A DNA stretch of 64,000 nt from Clostridia bacterium (GCA_018434325.1 JAHDPO010000012.1:1-64000); one strand, 5' to 3'. Shown: positions 31,505 to 41,216, counted from the stretch's first letter. A program made the numbers and translations. Notes: generated from the letters alone by a model not told the origin.

Positions 31505-32893
31505 TCAAACCAGATAGTCTGCGATATTTATCCGCTGTACCAGCTCCTCAGGAGGCTGAGCCTTGATTGCATAAGGGGAACCTATAGGCTTCGTTGCATC
31601 AATAATCATACCGGCCCCGCTGATTTCTTCAATTAATGAAGGGTCCAATGCCTGGCCCTGGATATTTTTCAGAATATTGACATCTTTATCTGCCTGTACC
31701 CGGGTAGCCAAGGCCCACATGACCTGCTTGAGGTTGCTAATATCGATGTCGCAGTCTACAACAATCACATGCTTAATGAAATTACTGAGACTCAGGGCAG
31801 CCATAGCGACACGCATAGGTTCCCCTTCTACCTTCTTATCCAGCTGAATAATTAAGTTTAGCGGTCCGCCGGATTCTACCCAGTTAACGTCCCTAACGCC
31901 CGGTATGATTGCTTTCAGATTGGCAAAAATATCTGCTTGAATCGGAAGATGAGAATAAAGATTCTCTTGGTGCCCGCCGAAGATATTGAGAATTACCCCG
32001 TCAGGTCTGGCGTTGATTGCCTTGATCTCAACCAGCCAAGACAGTCGCTGTGGTCCCGTATATTGCGTAAATTCACCAAAAGGTCCTTCTATAGTTCTAC
32101 GGTCGGCAACAATCTCACCTTCCAATACAATTTCTGCATCAGCAGGAATCAGCAGCTGATCGCCGTAAGCAGATGACGGTGTCACCCGCAAAGACTCACC
32201 CATTACACCTCCAACCACCTCGTATTCATCTTTATCAAGCTTCGTTAATGCCGCCCCTGCCAGAAAGAATGCGGGATGATGGCCAAGGACGAGAGCTATG
32301 GGGAGGTTTTGATCTTTACTTTCCGTTCTGCTGAAGATATGCCAGAGATGTCTGGGTGACATCCACAGTCCTAAATGATTCTTGTCCATGAACATGGCTC
32401 TGTTCCAGGATACATTATATCGTCCATCTGCCGGATCTTTTGCCACGATGCTGGGTGTCAGATATGGTCCGCCATCCATATCATTCATCCTGGGAATAGG
32501 CAGCTTTGTCAGATCCACGTCATCGCCAATCATCTGTATCGCTTTCACCGGCGCTGCCTTTTCAGGAATTATTGTTACTTTTCTAGGTTTGGATGCCCCT
32601 GTATTAAACATTTCCATCGCCGAAAACCGGGTATCGCAAGGGGCGCCTAAAGAATGGGCCATACTGCGTATCGAACTATGGGCGTTCATCATCAGGCGGA
32701 ATTGGGTTTCCTCTCGGTTTAAATCAACCAGGTGTTCAAATAAGACAGCAGGATATCGTTTTTGACGATCCAACGCTTCTATCAGTGCACTGGCTTCATA
32801 AGCACCGCCATCCACCAGCTTAGATACCCGTTTAATCTCTTCTGGATAAGTGTTCTCAAGATCAATAAGATATGTCCGTAGATCCTTGGCCAT
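31505..32893 (-). CDS. UbiD-family prenyl-FMN-dependent decarboxylase
   Basis: A 462-residue protein, usual length for the family. UbiD enzymes reversibly decarboxylate aromatic or unsaturated acids with prenylated FMN. The signature region 'EGPFGEFTQYTGPQ' (carrying the catalytic glutamates), the nucleotide and metal-binding 'YNVSWNRAMFMD', and 'GHHPAFFLAGAA' are present. UbiX, which makes the cofactor, is not in the window. Its place inside a molybdenum hydroxylase operon suggests that the substrate or product of that enzyme carries a carboxylate. Substrate unknown. Confidence 0.9.
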   Translation of the reverse strand: MAKDLRTYLIDLENTYPEEIKRVSKLVDGGAYEASALIEALDRQKRYPAVLFEHLVDLNREETQFRLMMNAHSSIRSMAHSLGAPCDTRFSAMEMFNTGASKPRKVTIIPEKAAPVKAIQMIGDDVDLTKLPIPRMNDMDGGPYLTPSIVAKDPADGRYNVSWNRAMFMDKNHLGLWMSPRHLWHIFSRTESKDQNLPIALVLGHHPAFFLAGAALTKLDKDEYEVVGGVMGESLRVTPSSAYGDQLLIPADAEIVLEGEIVADRRTIEGPFGEFTQYTGPQRLSWLVEIKAINARPDGVILNIFGGHQENLYSHLPIQADIFANLKAIIPGVRDVNWVESGGPLNLIIQLDKKVEGEPMRVAMAALSLSNFIKHVIVVDCDIDISNLKQVMWALATRVQADKDVNILKNIQGQALDPSLIEEISGAGMIIDATKPIGSPYAIKAQPPEELVQRINIADYLV

Positions 32894-32923
32894 TTTTCTT
32901 CCTCCATTTCCATGATCATATAG

Positions 32924-33154
32924 TCACTTGCCTGCTGGGATATATAGGACCCTGTCCATATTTTCTTCTGTAAGGGGCTCCCGCAGGCGGGCCAGTACCG
33001 CTCCGTCACTGCTATTAAGGCAGGGGCTATATTCCTGAAAAGGAATAATTCCGTCACATTGAGGACAATGCACCGGTACCTTAAGCTTAATCATGGATAT
33101 ATCGCCATAAAAGTACTTTTTGCATCGAGGGCAATTCAGGTTAAACATCTTCAT
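32924..33154 (-). CDS. Small zinc-ribbon protein of the UbiD operon
   Basis: A 76-residue protein with 'NLNCPRCKKYFYGD' and 'VHCPQCDGIIPF', one four-cysteine zinc site, and a short helical end (LTEENMDRVLYIPAG). Some multi-subunit aromatic decarboxylases of the UbiD type have a small third subunit (VdcD/ShdD) with cysteine pairs. The sequence differs from what I remember of that family, so a decarboxylase subunit is only a possibility. Ribosome site AAGGAGGAAAGACT; 31 bases before the UbiD gene. Confidence 0.6.
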   Translation of the reverse strand: MKMFNLNCPRCKKYFYGDISMIKLKVPVHCPQCDGIIPFQEYSPCLNSSDGAVLARLREPLTEENMDRVLYIPAGK

Positions 33155-33192
33155 AGTCTTTCCTCCTTATTATTTCTGCGATACTTTTTTGC

Positions 33193-35454
33193 TCATACGG
33201 CTTCCTGTACCCTTTCCAGATCCAAAGGCAAGCTATTGCATTCCTTATGCAGAATAATACTTACTGCATTTGCCAGAGCAGCGGCGGTGGGAATCAAGGA
33301 CGGCTCCCCAACACCTTTTGCACCAAATGGCCCTTCACCGTCTTTTGTAGGTACAAAATAAGACTCTACCGGACAAACATCCATTGATGTTGGCAAAAGA
33401 TAGCTATCGAAATTATGGTTGAGTATCCTGCCATCCTTCAGCTTGACCTCTTCCCATAAGCCATAACCCAGACCACCGGCAATCCCCCCCTCCATTTGCC
33501 CTTCCAGCAATCTTGGGTTGAGAGGTGTTCCCACATCATAAACAGCTATTGCCTTCAACGGGTATACCTTACCTGTTTCCCGCTGCACCCTTACCTTAAT
33601 GCATTGCACACCAAAGGTGTAGCTGGCATAGGGCACTCCCTGGCACTTAGTATTCAGTGCCGTAGTGGGCGGTTCATACTTACCTGTACAGGAGAGCTTA
33701 TGCCCAGTCTGGCTACAGCACAGATGCATTTCCTGTAATGATATCTGCTTATGGCCTGCGGCAGCCATTAATTGTCCCCCTTTTTCCTGCAACAGGACTT
33801 CATTTGCATAAACATTGAGAAGTAAAGCTGCCTGTTGCTTCAGCATGTTTAGAAAATCGACAGCCGTCTCCCTGACGCCTCTGCCTACAATTGTGGTCAG
33901 ACGGGTTCCTGAGGTTGTGCCGGAATCAAGGGTATGCCGGGTATCCGCAGAGATTAAGTCAATATGGCTGATATTAATCTGTAGTGTGGCAGCTGTAATC
34001 TGAGCCATTACCGTATTGGAGCCCTGGCCAATATCCGGAGAGCCTATTGCCACCAATACACGCCCATTCGCCTGCAAGCTGACAATTGCCGTTCCTGGAT
34101 TCGCCGCTGCTGTTCGTCCATTGCCATAGTAATGTCCTGCTATACCCCAGGCTTCGTTTTCCTGCAAGGGGTTTTTTGTGTTTTCTTGCTTCATGTGTAT
34201 GGCGGCTTCTTCCAATGCCTGAATATAACCCACCTCCCCAGGCAAAGCCTGGCCCGAAGGCAGCAAATCACCTTCTTTCAAGCCGTTGAGCAGCCGAACA
34301 GCCATCGGCTCCATTCCCAAAGCAGCTGCCAGCAAATCCATTTGCCGTTCATGAGCCAGGGCAACTTGAGGTACGCCAAATCCCCTCATCGCGCCGGTAG
34401 TTGGATTATTGGTGTAGTAAGCTACAGCATGAATCCTGACATTGGGGACGGCATAAGGGCCGGCGCCATGAAGAACGGAACGGGTCAGGACCGGTGCAGA
34501 ATACCCGCTGTAAGCACCGGAATCAGCCAAAATTTCTGCCTTTACCGCCACCAGACGCCCATCTTTTGTTGCACCATGGGTATAATGCATGATCATGGGA
34601 TGCCTTTTAGTGGATACCTGCATACTCTCTTCTCTGGTGTATACCATCTTCACCGGACATCCTGTCTTCAGACAAAGCAAAGCAGCCATGCAGTTGATGG
34701 GCAAATCTGATTTGCCGCCAAAGCTGCCGCCAATATACGGCGCCTTGACACAAACCAGCTCCGGCGGCAGACCGGTCACCCGGCAAATCTCGGTTTGATC
34801 CATATGGACGCTCTTGGTTGTCGACCAAACCAATACGCCAGCCTGCTGAGCATCTATATCTTCAGGCTGATAAGGTTCGGCCAGCACTGCTTCCGGTTCG
34901 ATATAAGCATGCTCCGCCATCTGTGTCGTATATGTCCGTTGGATTACGATGTCTGCTGCTGCCAGGGCAGCATCGACATCCCCATATTCCGTCAGCTTAT
35001 CGCAGCTAATATTACCTGCCTTTTCATGGAGGCAGTACGCACCCGGAGCCATTGCTTCTTCTATCGTGTTCAATACCGGCAAGGCCTCCCAGTTTGCTTC
35101 TATTCTTACAACTGCTGCCCGGGCCTGGGCCAGCGTCTCAGCTGCCACAACCGCTACCGCTTGCTGATAAAAGCAAACCTCAGCAGAGGCCAATACCGGT
35201 GTGTCCTTTACTCCGGTCATGCCAACTCTGTTTTCTCCCGGTATATCCGCTCCAGTCAAAACCGCTTTTACACCGGGCATAGACTGAGCCTTTGATACGT
35301 CCAGGGAAATCAGCCGGGCATGGCTGTGTTCGCTGCGGTAAGCTACAGCATGAAGCAGCCCTGGCCGGTTTATATCCGCACAATATACTGCTTTGCCTGT
35401 TACTTTATCCCTGGCATCAGGTTTAATTACACTATTGCCAATTAAACTGCTCAT
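33193..35454 (-). CDS. Molybdenum hydroxylase large (Mo-cofactor) subunit
   Basis: A 753-residue protein of the xanthine dehydrogenase/CoxL family. It begins with the a/b-hammerhead domain. Mo-cofactor motifs follow: 'GGSFGGKSDLPINCMAALL', 'GAMRGFGVPQVALAHERQMD', 'GSPDIGQGSNTVMAQITAA', 'DSGTTSGTRLTTIVGRGV', and the base glutamate in 'AKGVGEPSLIPTAAALANAV'. The enzyme hydroxylates, or in reverse dehydroxylates, a carbon next to nitrogen or an aromatic carbon, using water. The AYRSEHSHARL start and the moderate length resemble purine and nicotinate hydroxylases. The start overlaps the iron-sulfur subunit by four bases. Confidence 0.92.
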   Translation of the reverse strand: MSSLIGNSVIKPDARDKVTGKAVYCADINRPGLLHAVAYRSEHSHARLISLDVSKAQSMPGVKAVLTGADIPGENRVGMTGVKDTPVLASAEVCFYQQAVAVVAAETLAQARAAVVRIEANWEALPVLNTIEEAMAPGAYCLHEKAGNISCDKLTEYGDVDAALAAADIVIQRTYTTQMAEHAYIEPEAVLAEPYQPEDIDAQQAGVLVWSTTKSVHMDQTEICRVTGLPPELVCVKAPYIGGSFGGKSDLPINCMAALLCLKTGCPVKMVYTREESMQVSTKRHPMIMHYTHGATKDGRLVAVKAEILADSGAYSGYSAPVLTRSVLHGAGPYAVPNVRIHAVAYYTNNPTTGAMRGFGVPQVALAHERQMDLLAAALGMEPMAVRLLNGLKEGDLLPSGQALPGEVGYIQALEEAAIHMKQENTKNPLQENEAWGIAGHYYGNGRTAAANPGTAIVSLQANGRVLVAIGSPDIGQGSNTVMAQITAATLQINISHIDLISADTRHTLDSGTTSGTRLTTIVGRGVRETAVDFLNMLKQQAALLLNVYANEVLLQEKGGQLMAAAGHKQISLQEMHLCCSQTGHKLSCTGKYEPPTTALNTKCQGVPYASYTFGVQCIKVRVQRETGKVYPLKAIAVYDVGTPLNPRLLEGQMEGGIAGGLGYGLWEEVKLKDGRILNHNFDSYLLPTSMDVCPVESYFVPTKDGEGPFGAKGVGEPSLIPTAAALANAVSIILHKECNSLPLDLERVQEAV

Positions 35455-35960
35455 AACTGCCCTTCCTCTCCGGAAGCAGTATCCTGCCGTTTCGCCCTAA
35501 GCTTATCGGCAGCCAGGCGTACACCGTCCTGTATCTTCTGGTATCCTGTGCATCGGCAAAGATTACCGGACATACCCCTGGCAATGTCCTCGTCACTTGG
35601 CGCCTCATTAGCATCAAGAAGTGCTTTTGCCGATAACACCATGCCGGGAGTACAAAACCCGCACTGGACAGCAGCGGTTTCCATAAATGCCTCCTGGATT
35701 GGATGCAACCGGTCGCCGTTTTGTACGCCTTCAATTGTTAACACTGACTGCCCCATGACCGATAAGGCCGGTGTCAGACAAGCATTGACCGCCGCGCCAT
35801 TGACCAGCACCGTACAGGCTCCGCACTCGCCTACCTGACAGCCGACCTTGGTTCCCGTAAGCTGCAGATCCTCCCGAAGCACGTCCGTCAGCAATCGCCC
35901 CGGTTCAACCCACAAACTGGTATGCTGACCGTTCAATTCAAAACTTAATTCTTTTTTCAT
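35451..35960 (-). CDS. Molybdenum hydroxylase 2Fe-2S subunit
   Basis: A 169-residue protein of the CoxS/XdhC family. The plant-ferredoxin-type cluster uses 'GCQVGECGACTVLVNGAAVN' then AC; the second cluster uses 'VQCGFCTPGMVL' and 'GNLCRCTGYQKI'. All eight cysteines are present. It passes electrons from molybdenum to the FAD subunit. Translationally coupled to the large subunit. Confidence 0.94.
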   Translation of the reverse strand: MKKELSFELNGQHTSLWVEPGRLLTDVLREDLQLTGTKVGCQVGECGACTVLVNGAAVNACLTPALSVMGQSVLTIEGVQNGDRLHPIQEAFMETAAVQCGFCTPGMVLSAKALLDANEAPSDEDIARGMSGNLCRCTGYQKIQDGVRLAADKLRAKRQDTASGEEGQL

Positions 35961-35996
35961 TGTTGGTTCCCCCCAGAAAAATTACTGCTGTTTGAC

Positions 35997-36848
35997 TCAT
36001 TGAAATTGATAGATTTCTCCTGTATGCAAAGGTTCAATCTCTATCGGCATTAGGCCGGCCAATTGCCATGCTTCTTTCGCACCAGTACAGTGTCCCACTG
36101 CCATAAAACCAATTTTCTCTTGCTTTAGTTTGTCGGCGGTAAAGGCAATCCTTTTAGGGTGAGCATTGACTAAGTGCAGCCCCCCCATAATTCCGTATAC
36201 AGGTATTCCTGGACATTGTTTTTTTACCGACTCTAAAATATTGATTATTCCGGCATGGGCACAGCCGGTCAGGATCACCAAACCCTTTTCTCCCCTCATA
36301 ACCAGCGCCTGGTCGTCAAAGATAAGATCCGGCTCCTGTTGGCCTTTCCGCTCAACCCAAAACCCTTCGCCGATGTTTTCCAAATCATTTTTCCTGGGTA
36401 TTTCTCCGCTCAGCCACATATCCGGCTCCAGGAAAACCGCCTCCCGTTGGAGGTAGAATACTCCACCACAGGCTTCCAGCTCCTGCTGATTCCATAGCAT
36501 TCCAACCGGACGTGCAGTTTCCCCGATTTGTGTAAATCGTCGTACAAAAATATCCGGATGAGCGTAGATTGGCAATGGTATTGATCGTTTTTCCAGCAAT
36601 GCCTTTAGTGCGCCAAAATGATCAAGGTGGCCATGACTAATGAACAAACCGGCGAGATCATCCGGCTTAACCCCCAAAACCTCAAGATTGGGTAAAAGAG
36701 CTTTCCCCCGCCCTGTGTCATACAGCCACATCTGATTCCGGTGTTCAATCAGTACTGCCAGGCCGTGTTCTCCCAAAAGCCCTGGCCTGATTCCAGTACG
36801 AAACGGCATTGCAACAGTGTTCTCCACAACTACAGTAATGCGAAACAT
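35997..36848 (-). CDS. Metallo-beta-lactamase-fold hydrolase
   Basis: The start is ATG 36848 behind AAGGAGGTAGTT; the frame is open to 37025 but without a ribosome site. The 283 residues carry the metal motif SHGHLDHFG and 'TGCAHAGIINILESVK', plus 'HLVNAHPKR' and 'AVGHCTGAKE'. The arrangement is that of the family around the archaeal dihydropterin-ribofuranosylaminobenzene phosphate synthases and related hydrolases, often annotated MBL-fold. In this operon it may open a ring or a lactone made by the hydroxylase; that is inference. Confidence 0.82.
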   Translation of the reverse strand: MFRITVVVENTVAMPFRTGIRPGLLGEHGLAVLIEHRNQMWLYDTGRGKALLPNLEVLGVKPDDLAGLFISHGHLDHFGALKALLEKRSIPLPIYAHPDIFVRRFTQIGETARPVGMLWNQQELEACGGVFYLQREAVFLEPDMWLSGEIPRKNDLENIGEGFWVERKGQQEPDLIFDDQALVMRGEKGLVILTGCAHAGIINILESVKKQCPGIPVYGIMGGLHLVNAHPKRIAFTADKLKQEKIGFMAVGHCTGAKEAWQLAGLMPIEIEPLHTGEIYQFQ

Positions 36849-36871
36849 AACTACCTCCTTCTGCAGGCGGA

Positions 36872-38830
36872 TCAGACAACCTGCTCCGGCAGCAGCCTGT
36901 TTTTCCGGCTGCGTAAATATTGGGCTGTCAGAGCGCAACCGACGAGAAGAAAACCGGCAATATCCGTCGGCACATCCGGAATGAACATGAGCAAGCCCCC
37001 CGCAATGAATACCAACCTCTCCCATACCCTGCAGTTATCCAGCCAATAATTCTCCAGACCTGCCGATAACGAGGTAACCCCTAGAATTGCAGTAGCAAAT
37101 GCCCAGATCACGTTGATGCTTAGTCCATCCTGTAATAGAAATTCTGGGGAATAAACAAAGGTGAAGGAGACAATAAAACCGGCAATTCCCAATCGAAAGG
37201 CTGTCCACCCTACCTTGTTGGGGTTGGATTCGGCAATGGCGGCAGCGGTGAAGGCTGCCAGCGCAACCGGCGGTGTGATGTTTGAAAGGTTGGCCAAATA
37301 GAACACAAAGAAATGAGCCGGTAATTCCGGAACTCCCAACTTCAATAGGGCCGGTGCAGCAATGGTCGCTGCAACAATATAGCAGGCCGTTGTTGGCAAG
37401 CCCATACCTAAAATGATGCAGGCTACCATAGTAAACAGCAGTGTCAAAAACAAGTTGCCGCCGCCCAGAAGCACAATACTGTCCGCCAGCCGCATGCCCA
37501 AACCGGTAAGGCCGGAAGCACCGATAATGAACCCCACAATGGCAACTGCCATAACTACACTGATAGAGCTTCTGCTGCCGGCTTCCATTGCCCGCAGGAA
37601 ACCGTTAAGGTTTATTCTGGTGTCCTTACGCAGCATGCTGGATAAGAGTGTAGCTACAATTGCATAAAAAGCCGACTTTGTTGCGGTTGCACCGGATATC
37701 AGCATCCAAACAATAACCACCAAAGGAATCAATAGATGGATCTTAGCTTTGACAATCGGTGCAAGCTCCGGCAGTTCCGACTTATCTACCCCCTTGATTC
37801 CACTGCGCATCGCTTCAAAGTGTACTTGCATAAGGCAGCAATAATAGTACAATATTGCCGGAATAATTGCTGCAATCATCACTGTACGGTAAGGTAAACT
37901 GATAAACTCCGCAATTAGAAATGCTGCCGCTCCCATAACCGGCGGCATCACCGCGCCGCCTGTAGCGGCCACCGCCTGTACGGCGCCGGCAAAATGACTT
38001 TTGTATCCTACCTTTTTCATTAATGGAATCGTGAACGCCCCCATAGTTGCGCAGGTAGCCACAGGACTACCGTTAATCATGCCCATCAGTCCGCTGCCAA
38101 TCACCGATACCTTGGCCGGCCCTCCCGGCTTGGTTCCGGCAATTGCCATGGAGAAGTCATTGATCATTGCGCCAAGGCCGGATTCTGCCAGAAAGCAACC
38201 GAACAACACGAATAAAATGATATAGGATGCCGCCACACCCAAGGCCGTACCAAAAATCCCATCGGTGGAGATATACATATGCTCGATGATTCTCGTGATG
38301 CTAAACCCGCCATGATTCAAGATACCCGGCATTTGCCTGCCAAAATAACAATACAACAAGAATACCAATGCCATTGCAGGCAGGATATTTCCCAATACCC
38401 GGCGAGCTGCCTCAAAGATCACAATAATAGTGATTATACCGGCTATATAGTCTTGTTCAACGATAGTTCCGCCTCGAACCATAATGACGTCTATATTAAA
38501 AAAAATATAGATGCAACCAAATAGGCTTAAAATAATAAATAAACAGTCTACTATGGTTGGTCTGTCCTTTCGGCCGCCCCGGTGAGAGGGATAAAGGATA
38601 AAGGTAAGCACAAGGGCAAAACATAGGGTCACCGATCTCTGCTTAATGGAATGCAGTTCGCCGAATCCGCCGGTATATAGATGGAAAAACGACCAGATAA
38701 TGCATAGGTACATAACGATCTTGGCCATTATGCTGATTTGGGGATATTTGCGAAATCGAGACTCCCGATCTACAGATTCTAATAATTCCTCTGTATTTTG
38801 AGCCTTGATTGTTTTACGTTTAAGAAACAC
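36872..38830 (-). CDS. TRAP transporter fused permease, TAXI type
   Basis: A 652-residue membrane protein with the small (DctQ-like) and large (DctM-like) parts fused. Four N-terminal helices are followed by the DctM domain: 'GSGLMGMINGSPVATCATMG' (family signature), 'GGAVMPPVMGAAAFLIAEF', and the second-half 'ILGMGLPTTACYIVAAT' and 'NITPPVALAAFTAAAIA'. It takes up an organic acid with sodium or protons, using the binding protein encoded upstream. Such fused proteins pair with TAXI binding proteins. Likely importer for the substrate of the operon. Confidence 0.92.
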   Translation of the reverse strand: MFLKRKTIKAQNTEELLESVDRESRFRKYPQISIMAKIVMYLCIIWSFFHLYTGGFGELHSIKQRSVTLCFALVLTFILYPSHRGGRKDRPTIVDCLFIILSLFGCIYIFFNIDVIMVRGGTIVEQDYIAGIITIIVIFEAARRVLGNILPAMALVFLLYCYFGRQMPGILNHGGFSITRIIEHMYISTDGIFGTALGVAASYIILFVLFGCFLAESGLGAMINDFSMAIAGTKPGGPAKVSVIGSGLMGMINGSPVATCATMGAFTIPLMKKVGYKSHFAGAVQAVAATGGAVMPPVMGAAAFLIAEFISLPYRTVMIAAIIPAILYYYCCLMQVHFEAMRSGIKGVDKSELPELAPIVKAKIHLLIPLVVIVWMLISGATATKSAFYAIVATLLSSMLRKDTRINLNGFLRAMEAGSRSSISVVMAVAIVGFIIGASGLTGLGMRLADSIVLLGGGNLFLTLLFTMVACIILGMGLPTTACYIVAATIAAPALLKLGVPELPAHFFVFYLANLSNITPPVALAAFTAAAIAESNPNKVGWTAFRLGIAGFIVSFTFVYSPEFLLQDGLSINVIWAFATAILGVTSLSAGLENYWLDNCRVWERLVFIAGGLLMFIPDVPTDIAGFLLVGCALTAQYLRSRKNRLLPEQVV

Positions 38831-38850
38831 AGAATCTCCTCCAAACTTAT

Positions 38851-39882
38851 TTATTGAATCAACCCCACTTCTTTATAGTAACGAAGAGCGCCGTCATGAA
38901 AAGGAGTTGGCATAAATGTCATAGCAGAAGCTGTATTTTCCAAGGTAATATTCCTGGATATTGCATGTGAGGTCACTAGATCATCATGCTTTTCGTAGAG
39001 CATTTTCGTCATCTGATATACCAATTCTTCATCCAGGGAGGAATCCAATAAAATCCAGTTTTCCTGACAAACTGTCAGAATATCATCTGCCTGATCGGGA
39101 TAACTCCCCGCCTTGATTGTATACGGTGAATAGTAGGGCATATCTTTTGTGATTGCTTCTACTTTTTCTGCTTCAAGAGGGATAAGATAAGCACCGGCAG
39201 AACTGATCAGCTCCATCACCGCAGCATTAGGAACGCCGGTCAGGATCAGGGCTGCATCCGTTTGCTCATTTTTCATGCGCTCAACAGCCCCATCAAAATT
39301 GACAAACTCCGGGCTGATATCATTACGGTCAATATAGTCCAAGTCATAGTAGCGTAAAATTTCTCTTGCTGTGATTTCCGCTCCGCTGGCCATACCGCCA
39401 GGAACAAATTTTCTGCCCTTCAAATCAGCTAAGCTCTGAATTCCCGAACCTTTTCTGGCAACAAATTGATCTACGCTGGAAAACAGGTAGGCAACAGCCC
39501 GCAGGTTGGGATGGGGATTACCGGCAAATTCATTGATGCCATCAACGGCGTAAGAGGTTACCCCTTCAACGACGAAAGCAATTTGTGCATCACCTTTGTC
39601 CATAAGCTGGATATTGTGAGCTCCGGCATTGGATGCCTGCGCCGTCACAACAATATTGTCAATATTGTTGTTCCATACCTGCGCAATAGCAGTCCCCAAA
39701 GGATAATATACCCCTGTGGAAGGACCGGAGGCGATATTCAGATAAATCTTTTCTGCTTTCTGGTCGCCGGAACCGCTTGGGGCGACGTTGCCACTTTCAT
39801 TACTGCTACTGCAGCCAACCAAAGTGCTGAACATGATTACGCTGATTATTGTCAGCATTGCCCTCTTGTTTAGTCTAAACAT
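38851..39882 (-). CDS. TAXI-family TRAP solute-binding lipoprotein
   Basis: Start ATG 39882 behind GGGGGGAAATTT (the frame opens with TTG at 39921), giving 343 residues. The signal peptide ends in a lipobox (TLVGCSSSN). The mature protein begins with 'IYLNIASGPSTGVYYPLGTA' and contains 'QASNAGAHNIQLMDKGDAQI' and 'GAEITAREILRYY', typical of the TAXI group. It binds the solute outside and hands it to the permease encoded 20 bases downstream. First gene of the leftward operon, divergent from the LysR gene. Confidence 0.92.
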   Translation of the reverse strand: MFRLNKRAMLTIISVIMFSTLVGCSSSNESGNVAPSGSGDQKAEKIYLNIASGPSTGVYYPLGTAIAQVWNNNIDNIVVTAQASNAGAHNIQLMDKGDAQIAFVVEGVTSYAVDGINEFAGNPHPNLRAVAYLFSSVDQFVARKGSGIQSLADLKGRKFVPGGMASGAEITAREILRYYDLDYIDRNDISPEFVNFDGAVERMKNEQTDAALILTGVPNAAVMELISSAGAYLIPLEAEKVEAITKDMPYYSPYTIKAGSYPDQADDILTVCQENWILLDSSLDEELVYQMTKMLYEKHDDLVTSHAISRNITLENTASAMTFMPTPFHDGALRYYKEVGLIQ

Positions 39883-39984
39883 AAATTTCCCCCCTATCAT
39901 TTTCGGCTGTGTTATGCCCAATATCTATGGCTTTCCTTACTTCTTCCTCCCTTCAAAGAATTTCTTCCCCTCTGCCGGCGCTCC

Positions 39985-40012
39985 TTGTAAATCAATGCTG
40001 ATATGCTATAAT
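39985..40012 (+). promoter_or_regulatory. Probable LysR gene promoter
   Basis: TTGTAA (39985-39990) and TATAAT (40007-40012) are 16 bases apart. They lie about 36 bases before the TTG start of the regulator. The short divergent gap (39883-40047) must also hold the operon promoter and the LysR-binding site. Confidence 0.55.
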
Positions 40013-40047
40013 TACAGTATTATTCTTACTCCAATGGAGGTGCTTTT

Positions 40048-40947
40048 TTGCGTATTACCCAGCTTTCCTATTTTGAATCGGTTTGCCGATTGGGTAGTGT
40101 GACTAAAGCCTCAAAAGAGCTCCATGTCTCGCAGCCTACTATTTCCATGGCCATCAAGGAGTTGGAGATGGAGTTTGGGGTAAACCTTTTCAACCGCTGC
40201 CATAAGCGATTATCTCTGACCGAGGAAGGTAAACTCTTTTACCGGGAAGTCAAGGATCTGCTGGAGCGGTTGGATCATTTGTCTGTAGAAATGAAAAAGC
40301 TGGGGCTAAACAACCGAAGCATCCGGGTGGCGATGCCGCCAATTATTGGCGCTTTTTTATTTCCTTCTATCTTTAATAGCTTTCGATTAAAGCATCCGGA
40401 TTTGCAGATTATTATTCGAGACTGCCATTACACGGATGCTTGTCAGGCTCTTGAGAACGGACTTGTGGATTTCTCCGTGATTATCGCCAATTCTGACGAG
40501 CATAAACACTATTCATCACTGGATTTGCTGGAGACTAAGCTCTGCTTATGTGTCAACAAAACATCTCCCCTGGCCAATAAAACGATGGTCCGTTTGCGTG
40601 ATCTTTCTGATGAACCTTTGATTCTGATGCGGTATGGCTCTTTTCAGCATACGAAGATCAGCACCTATTTCCATGATTTTGGCCTTACGCCAAATATTGT
40701 GCTGTATTCCAGTCAACTTTACACCATTTTCAACAACGTTGCTGAAGGCTCTGCCAGCGCTTTTCTGATTCAGGAAATGGCGGATTTGCATCCGGCCTGT
40801 AAAGGCATTCCGATCTATGAGTCTCTTTCCCTAAAAATTCAATTGCTTTGGAAGGATGACCTGACCATTAATAAACGATTCTCTTTATTGATCAACCACT
40901 TGAAAGAGGTTGATTTCGCCTCTCATTTCAAGAAAATTCAATTATAA
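40048..40947 (+). CDS. LysR-family transcriptional regulator
   Basis: A 299-residue protein starting with TTG 40048 behind AATGGAGGTGC. The N-terminal winged HTH is 'ITQLSYFESVCRLGSVTKAS' then 'HVSQPTISMAIKELEMEFGV'. The C-terminal domain is a periplasmic-binding-like effector domain ('VAMPPIIGAFLFPSIFNSF', 'LIQEMADLHPACKGI'). LysR proteins commonly activate the divergent operon in response to its substrate; here that is the TRAP and molybdenum hydroxylase operon. The downstream gap to 41140 holds no gene. Confidence 0.9.
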   Translation: MRITQLSYFESVCRLGSVTKASKELHVSQPTISMAIKELEMEFGVNLFNRCHKRLSLTEEGKLFYREVKDLLERLDHLSVEMKKLGLNNRSIRVAMPPIIGAFLFPSIFNSFRLKHPDLQIIIRDCHYTDACQALENGLVDFSVIIANSDEHKHYSSLDLLETKLCLCVNKTSPLANKTMVRLRDLSDEPLILMRYGSFQHTKISTYFHDFGLTPNIVLYSSQLYTIFNNVAEGSASAFLIQEMADLHPACKGIPIYESLSLKIQLLWKDDLTINKRFSLLINHLKEVDFASHFKKIQL

Positions 40948-41140
40948 AACAAGTTATCATTTATTGTATTTATGCCGTATACTTATCTTATTGGTTGTCT
41001 GAAAAATTGTAAAATACAAATAATTGATGATATAATAAACACTGCCTATCAATTATTGGGGCCGGAGAATATTTCGGAAAATGATGGATATGAAACAATA
41101 GGCAGCATCTCCATTGTTGACTGGTTCAGAGCATAAAAAT

Positions 41141-41188
41141 AAGAGAGATCTGCCACAAAGTTTACTCAACCCATGGCAGATCTCTCTT
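41141..41188. terminator. groEL terminator, bidirectional
   Basis: A 15-bp perfect stem (AAGAGAGATCTGCCA, 41141-41155, with 41174-41188) around 18 bases. The minus strand continues ATTTTTATG and the plus strand GTTTTTAAAA. It ends the groES-groEL mRNA leftward and could end the lysR mRNA rightward. Confidence 0.85.
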
Positions 41189-41216
41189 GTTTTTAAAATT
41201 TTTCTACGCTTAGGGC

